In this document: positions 14,231 through 21,683 of the stretch, piece by piece | Numbering within the stretch: the stretch's first letter is position 1 | How the letters are laid out: the number at the start of each line of letters is the position of its first letter | DNA from: Syntrophomonadaceae bacterium | GTDB taxonomy: Bacteria; Bacillota; Dethiobacteria; DTU022; UBA8154 | Length of the DNA stretch: 26,046 nt | Reading direction: 5' to 3' | Assembly: GCA_007122565.1 (NCBI GenBank) | Contig: SKTJ01000301.1 | Location: 1 to 26,046, forward strand | Made by a program: the position numbers and the translations under genes | The notes under the pieces: generated by a model | Database searches by the model: none | The model's input: only the letters and a program-made list of their open reading frames with translations | What the model was told of the DNA's origin: nothing

Positions 14231-14824
14231 ATGAAGCAAGAAACAGAACATCACCTGGAAATCCTGCTCACCCGTGAACAAATCCAAGCCAGAGTGGCCC
14301 AATTGGGTGAGGAGATAACACGGGATTATGACGGTGCGGGAGAACTGGTGCTGGCAGCGGTGTTACGGGGCAGTGTTTACTTTGCCGTGGATTTGAGCCG
14401 GCAACTTAACCTTCCCTTTATTCTTGACTTTATCGGTATATCCAGTTACGGTAGGATATCTGCTCCCGAGGGAATTGTGCGAATTACCAAAGATCTGGAG
14501 AGCAATATAGCCCATAAGAATGTCCTGCTTTTGGAAGATATTTTGGATACAGGACTGACACTGAACTATTTAATTCGCAATCTGAAAACACGAAATCCTT
14601 CCAGTTTACGCGTTTGTACCTTTCTCGATATGCCGGCGCGACGTATTGTTGATATTCCCATGGATTACTGTGGCTTTAAACTGCCCGATCTTTTTGTGGT
14701 AGGCTACGGACTGGACTACAATGAACGCTACCGCAACCTCGAGGTGGTGGCAGAGCTGCAAGAAACAAGAGGTAAGAAACAGGAAGCAGGAGGAGGCAAG
14801 AGACAGGAGGATGGGGATGCCTGA
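14231..14824 (+). CDS. hpt: Hypoxanthine (guanine) phosphoribosyltransferase with repeat-derived tail
   Basis: A 197-residue type I phosphoribosyltransferase that converts hypoxanthine or guanine plus PRPP to IMP or GMP. Features: LAAVLRGSVYFAVDLSRQL (the PPi loop), DFIGISSYG, the PRPP loop VLLLEDILDTGLT (98-110, two acidic residues then TG), and DLFVVGYGLDYNERYRNL near the end. The enzyme core seems to end near residue 177. The last 20 residues (ETRGKKQEAGGGKRQEDGDA) are low-complexity and come from a purine-rich DNA repeat; a similar tail occurs on GlgP. The ATG at 14231 follows GAGTGAGGG. The same frame is open to 14201, but those residues overlap the upstream gene and do not look like family sequence. 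Confidence 0.93.
   Translation: MKQETEHHLEILLTREQIQARVAQLGEEITRDYDGAGELVLAAVLRGSVYFAVDLSRQLNLPFILDFIGISSYGRISAPEGIVRITKDLESNIAHKNVLLLEDILDTGLTLNYLIRNLKTRNPSSLRVCTFLDMPARRIVDIPMDYCGFKLPDLFVVGYGLDYNERYRNLEVVAELQETRGKKQEAGGGKRQEDGDA
14758..14815 (+). repeat. Purine-rich dispersed repeat in the 3' end of hpt
   Basis: A nearly pure A/G tract built on variants of RGAARCARGA, such as AAGAAACAGGAAGCAGGAGG. It encodes the low-complexity C-terminus of hpt. A matching tract occurs at the end of glgP (24101-24136). Confidence 0.75.
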
Positions 14825-14868
14825 TTTTAATGTGCAAGGGTCGGGCAGCTGGGGTTGCGCCCCTATTT

Positions 14869-14912
14869 AAAAAAATCAGAGGCCGGTGATCTGAATAATC
14901 ACCGGCCTCTGA
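14869..14912 (-). terminator. Strong intrinsic terminator of RNA B
   Basis: A perfect 14-bp stem (TCAGAGGCCGGTGA and TCACCGGCCTCTGA) with a 9-base loop is followed on the minus strand by seven T. On the plus strand no T-run follows, so it acts on minus-strand transcripts. No minus-strand gene ends here, which independently points to a noncoding transcript. Confidence 0.9.
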
Positions 14913-15293
14913 CCGGACCTCTGTACATGAGGTGCAGGCTCCAACAGACGTTTCCAAAATCCCTGCTCTTCTACCGGGCTGACCCTCTCTAAACCCTGCG
15001 GTCCTGTTCGCACAAACTGCTTCGCGCTCACTTGAGGTAGTCATTTGCCCCTGCAGAAGAACCAGCCCCGGTCCTGCCGTCTTTCCCGTTCATGGAACAT
15101 GGCTGCCCCACTACTTTTCAGAGTTACGGCGTTTCCTTTATACGGCTGTGCCCCGATCCACCCTGCATACAACCCGAACCCTTCTTTTTCGGTAGTCGGC
15201 CTGCGCCATTAGCGTTTGCCGCTAACCTGTCAGAAAATCGGACTTGTAGCTGACTTGAATCGGCAGGATTTCTTCCTGCCTCTCGGAACCTGC
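14869..15293 (-). ncRNA. Candidate structured RNA B (about 425 nt)
   Basis: A minus-strand unit with a promoter just upstream, a strong terminator at its end and no credible gene. The RNA would start at GCAGGUUCCGAGAGG (15279-15293). Its 5' GCAGGUUCC can pair with GGAGCCUGC (14934-14942); compared with RNA A one pair changes from U-A to U-G with pairing kept. Local stems are clear: GGCAGGA/UCCUGCC (15262-15280, 7 bp), GUUAGCG/CGCUAAU (15208-15226) and GUCAG/CUGAC (15229-15254). The middle block CCGAUUCAAGUCAGCUACAAG and the 3' block GUCUGUUGGA match RNA A in order. It is not RNase P, tmRNA, 6S or SRP RNA by any motif I know. Function unknown. Confidence 0.75.
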
Positions 15294-15299
15294 AAATAG

Positions 15300-15328
15300 A
15301 TTATCTCACCATTAAAGATATTTGTCAA
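15300..15328 (-). promoter_or_regulatory. Sigma-A promoter of RNA B
   Basis: On the minus strand TTGACA (15323-15328) and GATAAT (15300-15305) are separated by 17 bases. The predicted start coincides with the conserved GCAGGUUCC end, as for RNA A. Confidence 0.8.
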
Positions 15329-15393
15329 GACTTAATATTCAAAAAATTAAGCTATTTGTAATAAAATTTTCGAAGCTTTATGCAAAGACCATA

Positions 15394-15422
15394 TTGTCGG
15401 GGGAGCGGGAAGCGATTATAAT
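15394..15422 (+). promoter_or_regulatory. Sigma-A promoter of glgB
   Basis: TTGTCG and TATAAT are separated by 17 bases, with a start near 15429 and a leader of about 90 bases before glgB. It is divergent from the RNA B promoter about 65 bases away. Confidence 0.65.
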
Positions 15423-15517
15423 GGGGGTGACGGGGCATGGTAATGATTACATCACCATAACGGCCAAGTGAGGGAACCAGGAAATGTATTTTAGAAATCA
15501 TTGAGGAGGTTAAACCC

Positions 15518-17404
15518 TTGTCATCCCTTTTCCCGGATAAAGAGGAGATATATCTCTTCCATGAAGGCAGTTTTTATCACAGTTACAGCATGTTGGGGGC
15601 TCACCTGCGGCAAGAGGATGGTGTATGGGGTGTATCCTTTTGTGTTTGGGCGCCAAATGCCCGGAATGTACGGGTAGCCGGCGATTTCAACGATTGGCAG
15701 GGCGAACGTAACCCGCTCACGCGCATAAGTAATGGAGGCCTATGGTGGGCCTTTGTTCCCGGGGCGGCAGAGGGGCAGTGTTACAAATACGAAGTTTTTA
15801 CCGCTGTGGGGGAGTTGCTGATGAAAGCGGATCCCTATGCTTTTGCCGCTGAACGACGGCCTGCTTCTGCTTCACGCATTTGCTCCCTTAACGGTTATGT
15901 TTGGCAGGATGGAGTGTGGTTAAATCAGCGGGGAGAGACCCCTCCTTACCGTCGCCCGCTGCTTATCTATGAAGTTCATCCCGGTTCGTGGAAACGCAGC
16001 GGCGGGGGAGAGTTTTTAACATACCGTGAACTGGCGGTTGAGCTGGTGGATTATGCCGTGGACATGGGTTATACGCATATCGAGCTCTTGCCCCTAAGCG
16101 AGCATCCTTATGATGCATCCTGGGGATACCAGGCTACAGGTTACTATGCCGTGACCAGTCGTTACGGTATCCCGCAGGACTTCATGTTTTTTGTGGATTC
16201 TTGCCATCAAAAGGGGTTGGGCGTAGTCCTGGACTGGGTGCCGGGCCATTTCTGCAAGGATGCACATGGGCTCGCTTCCTTTGACGGAACTCCTCTCTTT
16301 GAATATGAAGAACTAGAGCGGCGTGAGAGCGCCGAATGGGACACCCTCTCATTTGATCTGGGACGTCCCGAGGTGAAGAGTTTTCTTATCTCCAACGCCC
16401 TCTTTTGGATGGATATTTATCACATTGACGGCTTGCGCGTTGATGCCGTGGCCAGTATTATTTACCGTGACTATGGCCGTGAGGCGGGACAGTGGACGCC
16501 CAATCGCTACGGTGGGAGGGAAAACCTGGAGGGGATTGAATTTTTGCGCCAGCTTAATGAGCAGGTTTTCCACTACCATCCCGCTGCACTGATGCTCGCC
16601 GAGGAGTCAACCCAGTGGCCGTTGGTAAGTGCGCCCGTTTACTGCGGCGGGTTGGGGTTTAATTTCAAGTGGAATATGGGCTGGATGAACGATATTTTGC
16701 ACTATATGAAGATGGATCCGGTGCACCGCAAGTGGAATCACAATCAATTAACCTTTTCCCTCTGGTACGCCTTTTCGGAGAACTTTATTCTGCCCCTTTC
16801 CCACGATGAGGTGGTTCACGGTAAAAAGTCCCTGTTAGATAAGATGCCGGGGGATTACTGGCAGAAATTTGCCAACCTGCGGCTGCTTTACGGCTATATG
16901 ATTGCCCATCCCGGAAAAAAGCTTCAGTTTATGGGGGGGGAGTGGGGTCAGTTTGGGGAGTGGACTGAAGAAAACAGCCTCGACTGGCACCTTCTTTCCT
17001 TTGAAATGCATGGTAAAACACATGGCTACGTGAAGGATTTGAACCATTTTTACCGCAGTGAGTCCAGTCTCTGGGAGATGGATCATGAACCGCAGGGCTT
17101 TCAGTGGATTGACGCGCACGATTACAGCCAGAGTGTGCTCACCTTCATCCGCAGGACAGGTGACGGCCTGTTCATAGTGGTTGCATGCAACTTCACACCG
17201 GAGGTGCGGGATCATTACCGTATTGGTGTCCCCGGCGCCGGCCCGTATCGGGAAGTGTTTAACAGCGACCGGGTGGAGTACGGGGGATCGGGGCAGGTGA
17301 ATAATGGAGTATTGGAGGGAGAGACGCAGGGGTGGCATAATCAGCCCTGCAGCCTGCAAATCAAACTGCCTCCCCTCGCGGTTATTTTCCTTAAACCGCA
17401 GTAA
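15518..17404 (+). CDS. glgB: 1,4-alpha-glucan branching enzyme
   Basis: A 628-residue GH13 enzyme that cuts alpha-1,4 chains and reattaches them by alpha-1,6 bonds in glycogen. An N-terminal CBM48-like domain (VSFCVWAPNARNVRVAGDFN, then DWQG) precedes the barrel. Catalytic residues can be placed: nucleophile Asp309 in GLRVDAVASIIY, acid/base Glu362 in MLAEES and the third Asp430 in LSHDEVVHGK. The block QFMGGEWGQFGEW and a C-terminal beta domain follow. The length is normal. The start is TTG, seven bases after GAGGAGGT. It heads the glycogen cluster but is separated from glgC by 521 bases with a second promoter. Confidence 0.97.
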   Translation: MSSLFPDKEEIYLFHEGSFYHSYSMLGAHLRQEDGVWGVSFCVWAPNARNVRVAGDFNDWQGERNPLTRISNGGLWWAFVPGAAEGQCYKYEVFTAVGELLMKADPYAFAAERRPASASRICSLNGYVWQDGVWLNQRGETPPYRRPLLIYEVHPGSWKRSGGGEFLTYRELAVELVDYAVDMGYTHIELLPLSEHPYDASWGYQATGYYAVTSRYGIPQDFMFFVDSCHQKGLGVVLDWVPGHFCKDAHGLASFDGTPLFEYEELERRESAEWDTLSFDLGRPEVKSFLISNALFWMDIYHIDGLRVDAVASIIYRDYGREAGQWTPNRYGGRENLEGIEFLRQLNEQVFHYHPAALMLAEESTQWPLVSAPVYCGGLGFNFKWNMGWMNDILHYMKMDPVHRKWNHNQLTFSLWYAFSENFILPLSHDEVVHGKKSLLDKMPGDYWQKFANLRLLYGYMIAHPGKKLQFMGGEWGQFGEWTEENSLDWHLLSFEMHGKTHGYVKDLNHFYRSESSLWEMDHEPQGFQWIDAHDYSQSVLTFIRRTGDGLFIVVACNFTPEVRDHYRIGVPGAGPYREVFNSDRVEYGGSGQVNNGVLEGETQGWHNQPCSLQIKLPPLAVIFLKPQ

Positions 17405-17481
17405 AGAATCAGATATATCCATTTAATGGGTATTGTTTGTTACATATAAAAATACGCACTTTACAAGCTATAATATAGAAA

Positions 17482-17510
17482 TTGTGAATATTTACCTCTC
17501 CTATTATAAT
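17482..17510 (+). promoter_or_regulatory. Sigma-A promoter of glgCDAP
   Basis: TTGTGA and TATAAT are separated by 17 bases, predicting a start near 17517. Another TATAAT at 17469-17474 has no good -35. Confidence 0.7.
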
Positions 17511-17516
17511 AGTAAT

Positions 17517-17925
17517 CTAAACAGACAAGATTAGGGGAGAATACTTCACGGACAAGCTATGCTTACCAAAGCGCCTGTAGCGGTTGCCCGGTGGGATGTA
17601 TCCATAGCGTCCACGGTTTTGGAGCAAAAATGATTAAACATTTATTTGTCTGCTCAGTCATAAAGTGAACCGGGTTACTGGATACCTGTGCGCAGGCCGC
17701 AGTCTCAAATAAGATTATAATGTTGCCTTTGCCGACCCGGCCACATTTTAAACTCGCTGCGCTAAGACAAGTAAAATGTGGAAACCCCGGTCCGGCAAAG
17801 CCTTTTGATCGAGCCTGAACGGTTACTTACAGGCAGTCCTGCAACCCTGGATGGAGTTTGGTTTCTTGCAGGTTAGTTACATTTATTTTTAATAAATGCA
17901 GTTCTTTTTGAAGGAGGGAGAAGCG
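17517..17925 (+). promoter_or_regulatory. Long structured leader of the glgC operon (about 410 nt)
   Basis: No gene fits here. The leader can fold into ordered elements. CAGACAA (17522-17528) pairs with TTGTCTG (17646-17652) and closes a domain containing GGAC..GCTATG / CATAGC-GTCC (17550-17612). A long hairpin spans 17725-17802, with 10 bp CCACATTTTA/TAAAATGTGG inside and GCC-TTTGCCG / CGGCAAAG-CC outside, followed by TTTT. A last hairpin CCTGCAA/TTGCAGG lies at 17838-17872. The middle hairpin looks terminator-like with a short U-run. This layout suggests an attenuator or unknown riboswitch for glycogen synthesis; it matches no class I recognise. Confidence 0.5.
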
Positions 17926-19104
17926 GTGGCTATAGTTCATAAGGAATGTGTGGCCATGCTCCTTGCCGGGGGCAAGGGAAGCAGGCTTGGAGATCTGACC
18001 AGGGAGTTGGCCAAGCCGGCGGTCTCCTTCGGCGGGAAGTACCGCATTATCGACTTTACCCTGAGCAATTGCACCAACTCAGGTATTTATCCAGTTGGGG
18101 TGCTGACCCAGTATCAACCCCTCATTCTTAACACCCATATCGGCATCGGTGCTCCTTGGGACTTGGATCGCAAGGATGGGGGCGTTTCCATCCTGCCGCC
18201 GTTTGTACGGACCAGGGGAGGAAAGTGGTACCGCGGGACGGCTGATGCTATCTACCAGAATTTATTTTTCATTGAGCAGCACAACCCCCGCTATGTGCTT
18301 GTTCTCTCCGGTGATCATATCTATAAAATGGACTATTCCCTGCTGATCCGTTACCACGAAGAGCAGGAAGCGGATGTAACCATTGCTGTCGTCCCGGTAC
18401 CGTGGGAAGAGGCTAGCCGTTTTGGGGTGATGGAGGTGGCTGAAGATAAGCGCATCGTGGACTTTACGGAGAAACCGGAGCAACCCCGGAGCAATCTTGC
18501 TTCCATGGGTGTCTACCTTTTTAACTGGGATTTGCTCAAACAATTCCTGGAAATGGACCAGCGTGATCCTGTATCCAGCAATGATTTCGGCAAGAATGTA
18601 ATCCCTCTTATGCTGGAGCGGGGGTGTCGCATGTTTGCCTATCCCTTTCACGGTTACTGGAAAGATGTGGGAACTGTGGCATCACTCTGGGAGGCAAATA
18701 TGGAACTGCTGGCCGAAGATTCCAAACTGAACATTTACGATCACGACTGGCGCATCTATACAGTCAACCCCAGTCAGCCGCCCCATTATCTGGCTCCTTC
18801 TGCCTGCGTGGAACATTCCCTGGTCAGTGAAGGTTGTTTTGTAGAGGGTACGGTGCGCCGCTGTGTAATCTCCACGGGGGTGCACGTGGGTGCGGGCTCT
18901 GTGTTGGAGGATTCCGTAATTATGCCATATGTGCATCTGGGAAAAAATGTCCGGATCAAAAGGGCGATCATTGATGAGCATACGATCATTAAGGATGGTT
19001 GTCGTATTTTTAGCAAAGACGGCGGGGACGGGGCGGAGATTATTCTGGTGGAAGAGCACGTGGTTATTGGGAAAAATTCCGAGATCAGCCGCCAGGGGGG
19101 ATAG
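17926..19104 (+). CDS. glgC: Glucose-1-phosphate adenylyltransferase, catalytic subunit
   Basis: A 392-residue ADP-glucose pyrophosphorylase that makes ADP-glucose from glucose-1-phosphate and ATP, the committed step of glycogen synthesis. The nucleotide loop LLAGGKGSRLGDLT is near the N-terminus, followed by FGGKYRIIDFTLSNCTNSG, GTADAIYQN, VLSGDHIYKMDY, FTEKPEQP, and a C-terminal left-handed beta-helix (SLVSEGCFVEGTVRRCVIS). The start is GTG at 17926, seven bases after AAGGAGGG; an in-frame ATG at 17896 has no good site and would add ten unrelated residues. glgD begins four bases after the stop. In Firmicutes GlgC works best as a GlgC/GlgD hetero-oligomer. Confidence 0.96.
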   Translation: MAIVHKECVAMLLAGGKGSRLGDLTRELAKPAVSFGGKYRIIDFTLSNCTNSGIYPVGVLTQYQPLILNTHIGIGAPWDLDRKDGGVSILPPFVRTRGGKWYRGTADAIYQNLFFIEQHNPRYVLVLSGDHIYKMDYSLLIRYHEEQEADVTIAVVPVPWEEASRFGVMEVAEDKRIVDFTEKPEQPRSNLASMGVYLFNWDLLKQFLEMDQRDPVSSNDFGKNVIPLMLERGCRMFAYPFHGYWKDVGTVASLWEANMELLAEDSKLNIYDHDWRIYTVNPSQPPHYLAPSACVEHSLVSEGCFVEGTVRRCVISTGVHVGAGSVLEDSVIMPYVHLGKNVRIKRAIIDEHTIIKDGCRIFSKDGGDGAEIILVEEHVVIGKNSEISRQGG

Positions 19105-19108
19105 GAAA

Positions 19109-20215
19109 ATGAACAATGTAATGGGAGTAATCAACGTTAACGGTAAAGGTGATCTGATGGAAGCGCTGACCCAGCAGCGTTGTATCGCTTCTGTTCCTTT
19201 TGGGGGCAAGTATCGCCTAATCGATTTTATACTTTCCAGTATGGCCAACTCGGGGCTGCAAAACGTCGCTGTCTTCACCCGGGAAAAATACCGTACCCTG
19301 ATGGATCATCTCGGGTCCGGCAAGGATTGGGACTTGAACCGCAAGAAAGACGGACTGATCATTATGCCGCCCCACTTCTGCGATGATCGCTTACTAAGGG
19401 GAGACCTGAGTAATTTTTATGCACACCGGGATTTTTTTGATCGTAGCAAACAAGAAACTGTGATCGTGGCAGCCGGCAACATCATCTGTAACGTCAACTT
19501 TCAAAATGCGGTGCGTTTTCATCGTGATCAAAAAGCTGACATCACTGTTTTCTACGCTGTGGCGGAAACAGGAAGGGGTGGCCGGCCCCGGCGTTGCCTT
19601 GCATTGGCTGCAAACGGCAGAGTGCAGGCCGTGACAGAGGGAGAAGAAAAAAGCGCCGGTGGTAAAGTGTTGTTGAATATTTTTATTCTCCCCAAGTCTT
19701 TACTCATTATTTTAGGACAGGAAGCAGCAGCGGCAGGGCGTGGTGAACTCCTGGCCGAGCGGGTAATCGCCGACTTACACCGTCTCAAAGTTTTTGCTTA
19801 TCCCCTGCCGGGCTATTTTGCAGTTATTGATGATATAAGCCTTTATTACCGGCACAGCATGGAACTGTTGCGACGGCAGACCTGGGAGTCACTTTTTTTC
19901 CAGCCCGGCCTCATACACACCAAAGTGAAGGACGAGCCCCCGACCCGCTATCTGGTTGGGTCCAGCATTAACAACTCCCTGATCGCAAACGGGTGTACTA
20001 TTGCGGGGTCGGTGGAGAACAGCATACTCTTCAGGGGCGTTCAGGTGCAGCGGGGAGCAAAAATTAAAGACAGTATCATCATGAAGAGCGCAATCGGTGC
20101 AGAAGCATGGCTGGAAAGGGTCATTTTGGATAAGGATGTGCGGGTTAGTGCGGGGAGAAAGGTAACGGGGGAAAGGGGTATCCCCCTCGTAGTATCAAAG
20201 GGGAAAAATTTATGA
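19109..20215 (+). CDS. glgD: GlgD, non-canonical ADP-glucose pyrophosphorylase subunit
   Basis: A 368-residue GlgC paralogue. It keeps the fold (CIASVPFGGKYRLIDFILSS, MANSGLQNVAVF, DHLGSGKDWDL, and the C-terminal beta-helix with SSINNSLIANGCTIAGSVEN) but lacks the N-terminal GGKGSRL nucleotide loop, which reads NVNGKGDLMEAL instead. GlgD from Geobacillus is reported to be inactive alone and to stimulate GlgC. The ATG follows GGGGGGATAGGA. The same frame is open back into glgC, but only this start gives the family N-terminus MNNVMGVI. It is tightly coupled to glgC upstream and glgA ten bases downstream. Confidence 0.94.
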   Translation: MNNVMGVINVNGKGDLMEALTQQRCIASVPFGGKYRLIDFILSSMANSGLQNVAVFTREKYRTLMDHLGSGKDWDLNRKKDGLIIMPPHFCDDRLLRGDLSNFYAHRDFFDRSKQETVIVAAGNIICNVNFQNAVRFHRDQKADITVFYAVAETGRGGRPRRCLALAANGRVQAVTEGEEKSAGGKVLLNIFILPKSLLIILGQEAAAAGRGELLAERVIADLHRLKVFAYPLPGYFAVIDDISLYYRHSMELLRRQTWESLFFQPGLIHTKVKDEPPTRYLVGSSINNSLIANGCTIAGSVENSILFRGVQVQRGAKIKDSIIMKSAIGAEAWLERVILDKDVRVSAGRKVTGERGIPLVVSKGKNL

Positions 20216-20225
20216 GCGGAGGCTG

Positions 20226-21677
20226 ATGGTCGAAATGAAAATCCTTTTTATTGCCGCGGAGGCTGTTCCCTTTGTGAAGACGGGGGGGCTGGCCGATGTG
20301 ATTGGCTCCCTGCCGGGGGAATTGCGCAAACTTGGTATTGATGCCCGTGTGATTATTCCCAATTACGGTCAAATCCCCTCTGCGTTACGGAAACAGATGG
20401 TTTCCCTGAAAAAAGTTACGGTAAATTTGGGTTGGCGCTACCAATATTGTGAGTTGTCCAAGTTAGAGCATAACGGGGTTCCATTTTATTTTGTTGGCAA
20501 TGATTATTATTATAATCGGGATAGTCTATATGGCTTCAGCGATGATGCGGAGCGTTTTGCATTTTTTTCCCGGGCTGTGCTAGAGTCCCTTCCCTCTCTG
20601 GATTTTGTCCCCCAGATACTGCACTGTCATGACTGGCATACGGGGCCAGTCAGTGTATACTTGCATGCTCATTACGGGGAAGATTCTTATTATCAAGAGA
20701 TGCTTACCCTTTTTACTGTGCATAATCTCTTTTACCAGGGACTTTTCCCCCGTGAAGTGCTTGAGGACATAATGGAGCTTGGTAATGCATACTTTTCTCC
20801 TGATAAACTGGAGTTCTACGGCAAGGTCAGCTATCTGAAAGGGGGACTGATCTTCTCCGATTATATTACAACAGTTTCCCCCACATATGCTCTGGAAATT
20901 CAGACTGCCTATTATGGAGAAGGCCTGGAAGGGGTATTGCAGCAGCGCAACAGGCAACTGAGCGGCATTATCAACGGGATTGATTGCCAATCCTTTAATC
21001 CGGCGACCGACCCCCATATTTTTGTGAACTACCGTAATGCCCTGAGCAAGAAACAGCAAAATAAATTACAGCTGCAGGAGCAACTGGGCCTGCCCCGGAA
21101 TCCGGATGTTCCCCTTATTGCTTTTATCAATCGCCTGGTGGAGCAAAAAGGGGTGGATCTGATTATTCACGTACTGGAAGAAGAAATGATGTCGCTGGAT
21201 CTGCAACTTGTTTTCCTGGGCACAGGAGAGCAACGCTACGAAAGCATACTGGGGGAAATTGCTGCTCGCTTCCCGCAGCAGCTTTCTGTTAATACCTACT
21301 TTGACGAATCCCTGGCCCGCCGTATCTATGCCGGGTCTGACTTCTTTCTCCTGCCTGCCCTTTTCGAGCCCTGCGGTATCGGTCAACTAATCGCCCTGCG
21401 ATACGGGACCATCCCCGTAGTGCGGAAAACGGGCGGCCTCAAAGATACAGTATTCCCATATGATGAAACGACAGGAGAAGGTAACGGTTTTACCTTTACC
21501 AATTATAATGCACATGATATGCTCTTTACGCTTAAAATGGCGCTGGATCTTTATGAAAACAAAAAAGCCTGGGGAATGCTGGTAAAAAATGCGCTCCGGG
21601 AAAATCACGGCTGGGATGTTCCGGCCCGGGAGTATGAAGCGTTATACAGGCGTTTGGTCAATCAACAGGGGGTGTAA
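20226..21677 (+). CDS. glgA: Glycogen synthase (ADP-glucose type, GT5)
   Basis: A 483-residue GT5 glycosyltransferase that adds glucose from ADP-glucose to the non-reducing ends of glycogen. The N-terminal glucan/ADP-glucose loop is PFVKTGGLADVIGSLP (KTGGL at 18-22). HDWHTGPVSVY and LFTVHNLFYQG follow, and the C-terminal nucleotide-binding half has FINRLVEQKGVDLI, FLGTGEQRYE, and ALFEPCGIGQLIALRYGTIP near 378-397 with the conserved Glu. The start may be the ATG at 20226 or the ATG at 20235 (MKILFIAAEA); GGAGG is rather close to the first. It is the third gene of the glgCDAP run. Confidence 0.96.
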   Translation: MVEMKILFIAAEAVPFVKTGGLADVIGSLPGELRKLGIDARVIIPNYGQIPSALRKQMVSLKKVTVNLGWRYQYCELSKLEHNGVPFYFVGNDYYYNRDSLYGFSDDAERFAFFSRAVLESLPSLDFVPQILHCHDWHTGPVSVYLHAHYGEDSYYQEMLTLFTVHNLFYQGLFPREVLEDIMELGNAYFSPDKLEFYGKVSYLKGGLIFSDYITTVSPTYALEIQTAYYGEGLEGVLQQRNRQLSGIINGIDCQSFNPATDPHIFVNYRNALSKKQQNKLQLQEQLGLPRNPDVPLIAFINRLVEQKGVDLIIHVLEEEMMSLDLQLVFLGTGEQRYESILGEIAARFPQQLSVNTYFDESLARRIYAGSDFFLLPALFEPCGIGQLIALRYGTIPVVRKTGGLKDTVFPYDETTGEGNGFTFTNYNAHDMLFTLKMALDLYENKKAWGMLVKNALRENHGWDVPAREYEALYRRLVNQQGV

Positions 21678-21683
21678 GGGTCA

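Noticed and set aside
14876..14912. Terminator for hpt on the plus strand
   Set aside because: The stem is preceded by A and followed by CCGGACC on the plus strand, so it lacks the U-run needed for that direction.
14676..15044. Minus-strand frame of 122 residues over hpt and RNA B
   Set aside because: It crosses the strong minus-strand terminator at 14869-14912 and has arginine/cysteine-rich composition typical of noise.
14869..15293. RNase P RNA, tmRNA, 6S or SRP RNA
   Set aside because: The core motifs I know for these (for example GAGGAAAGUCC of RNase P, or the tmRNA alanine acceptor features) are absent, and there are two diverged copies.
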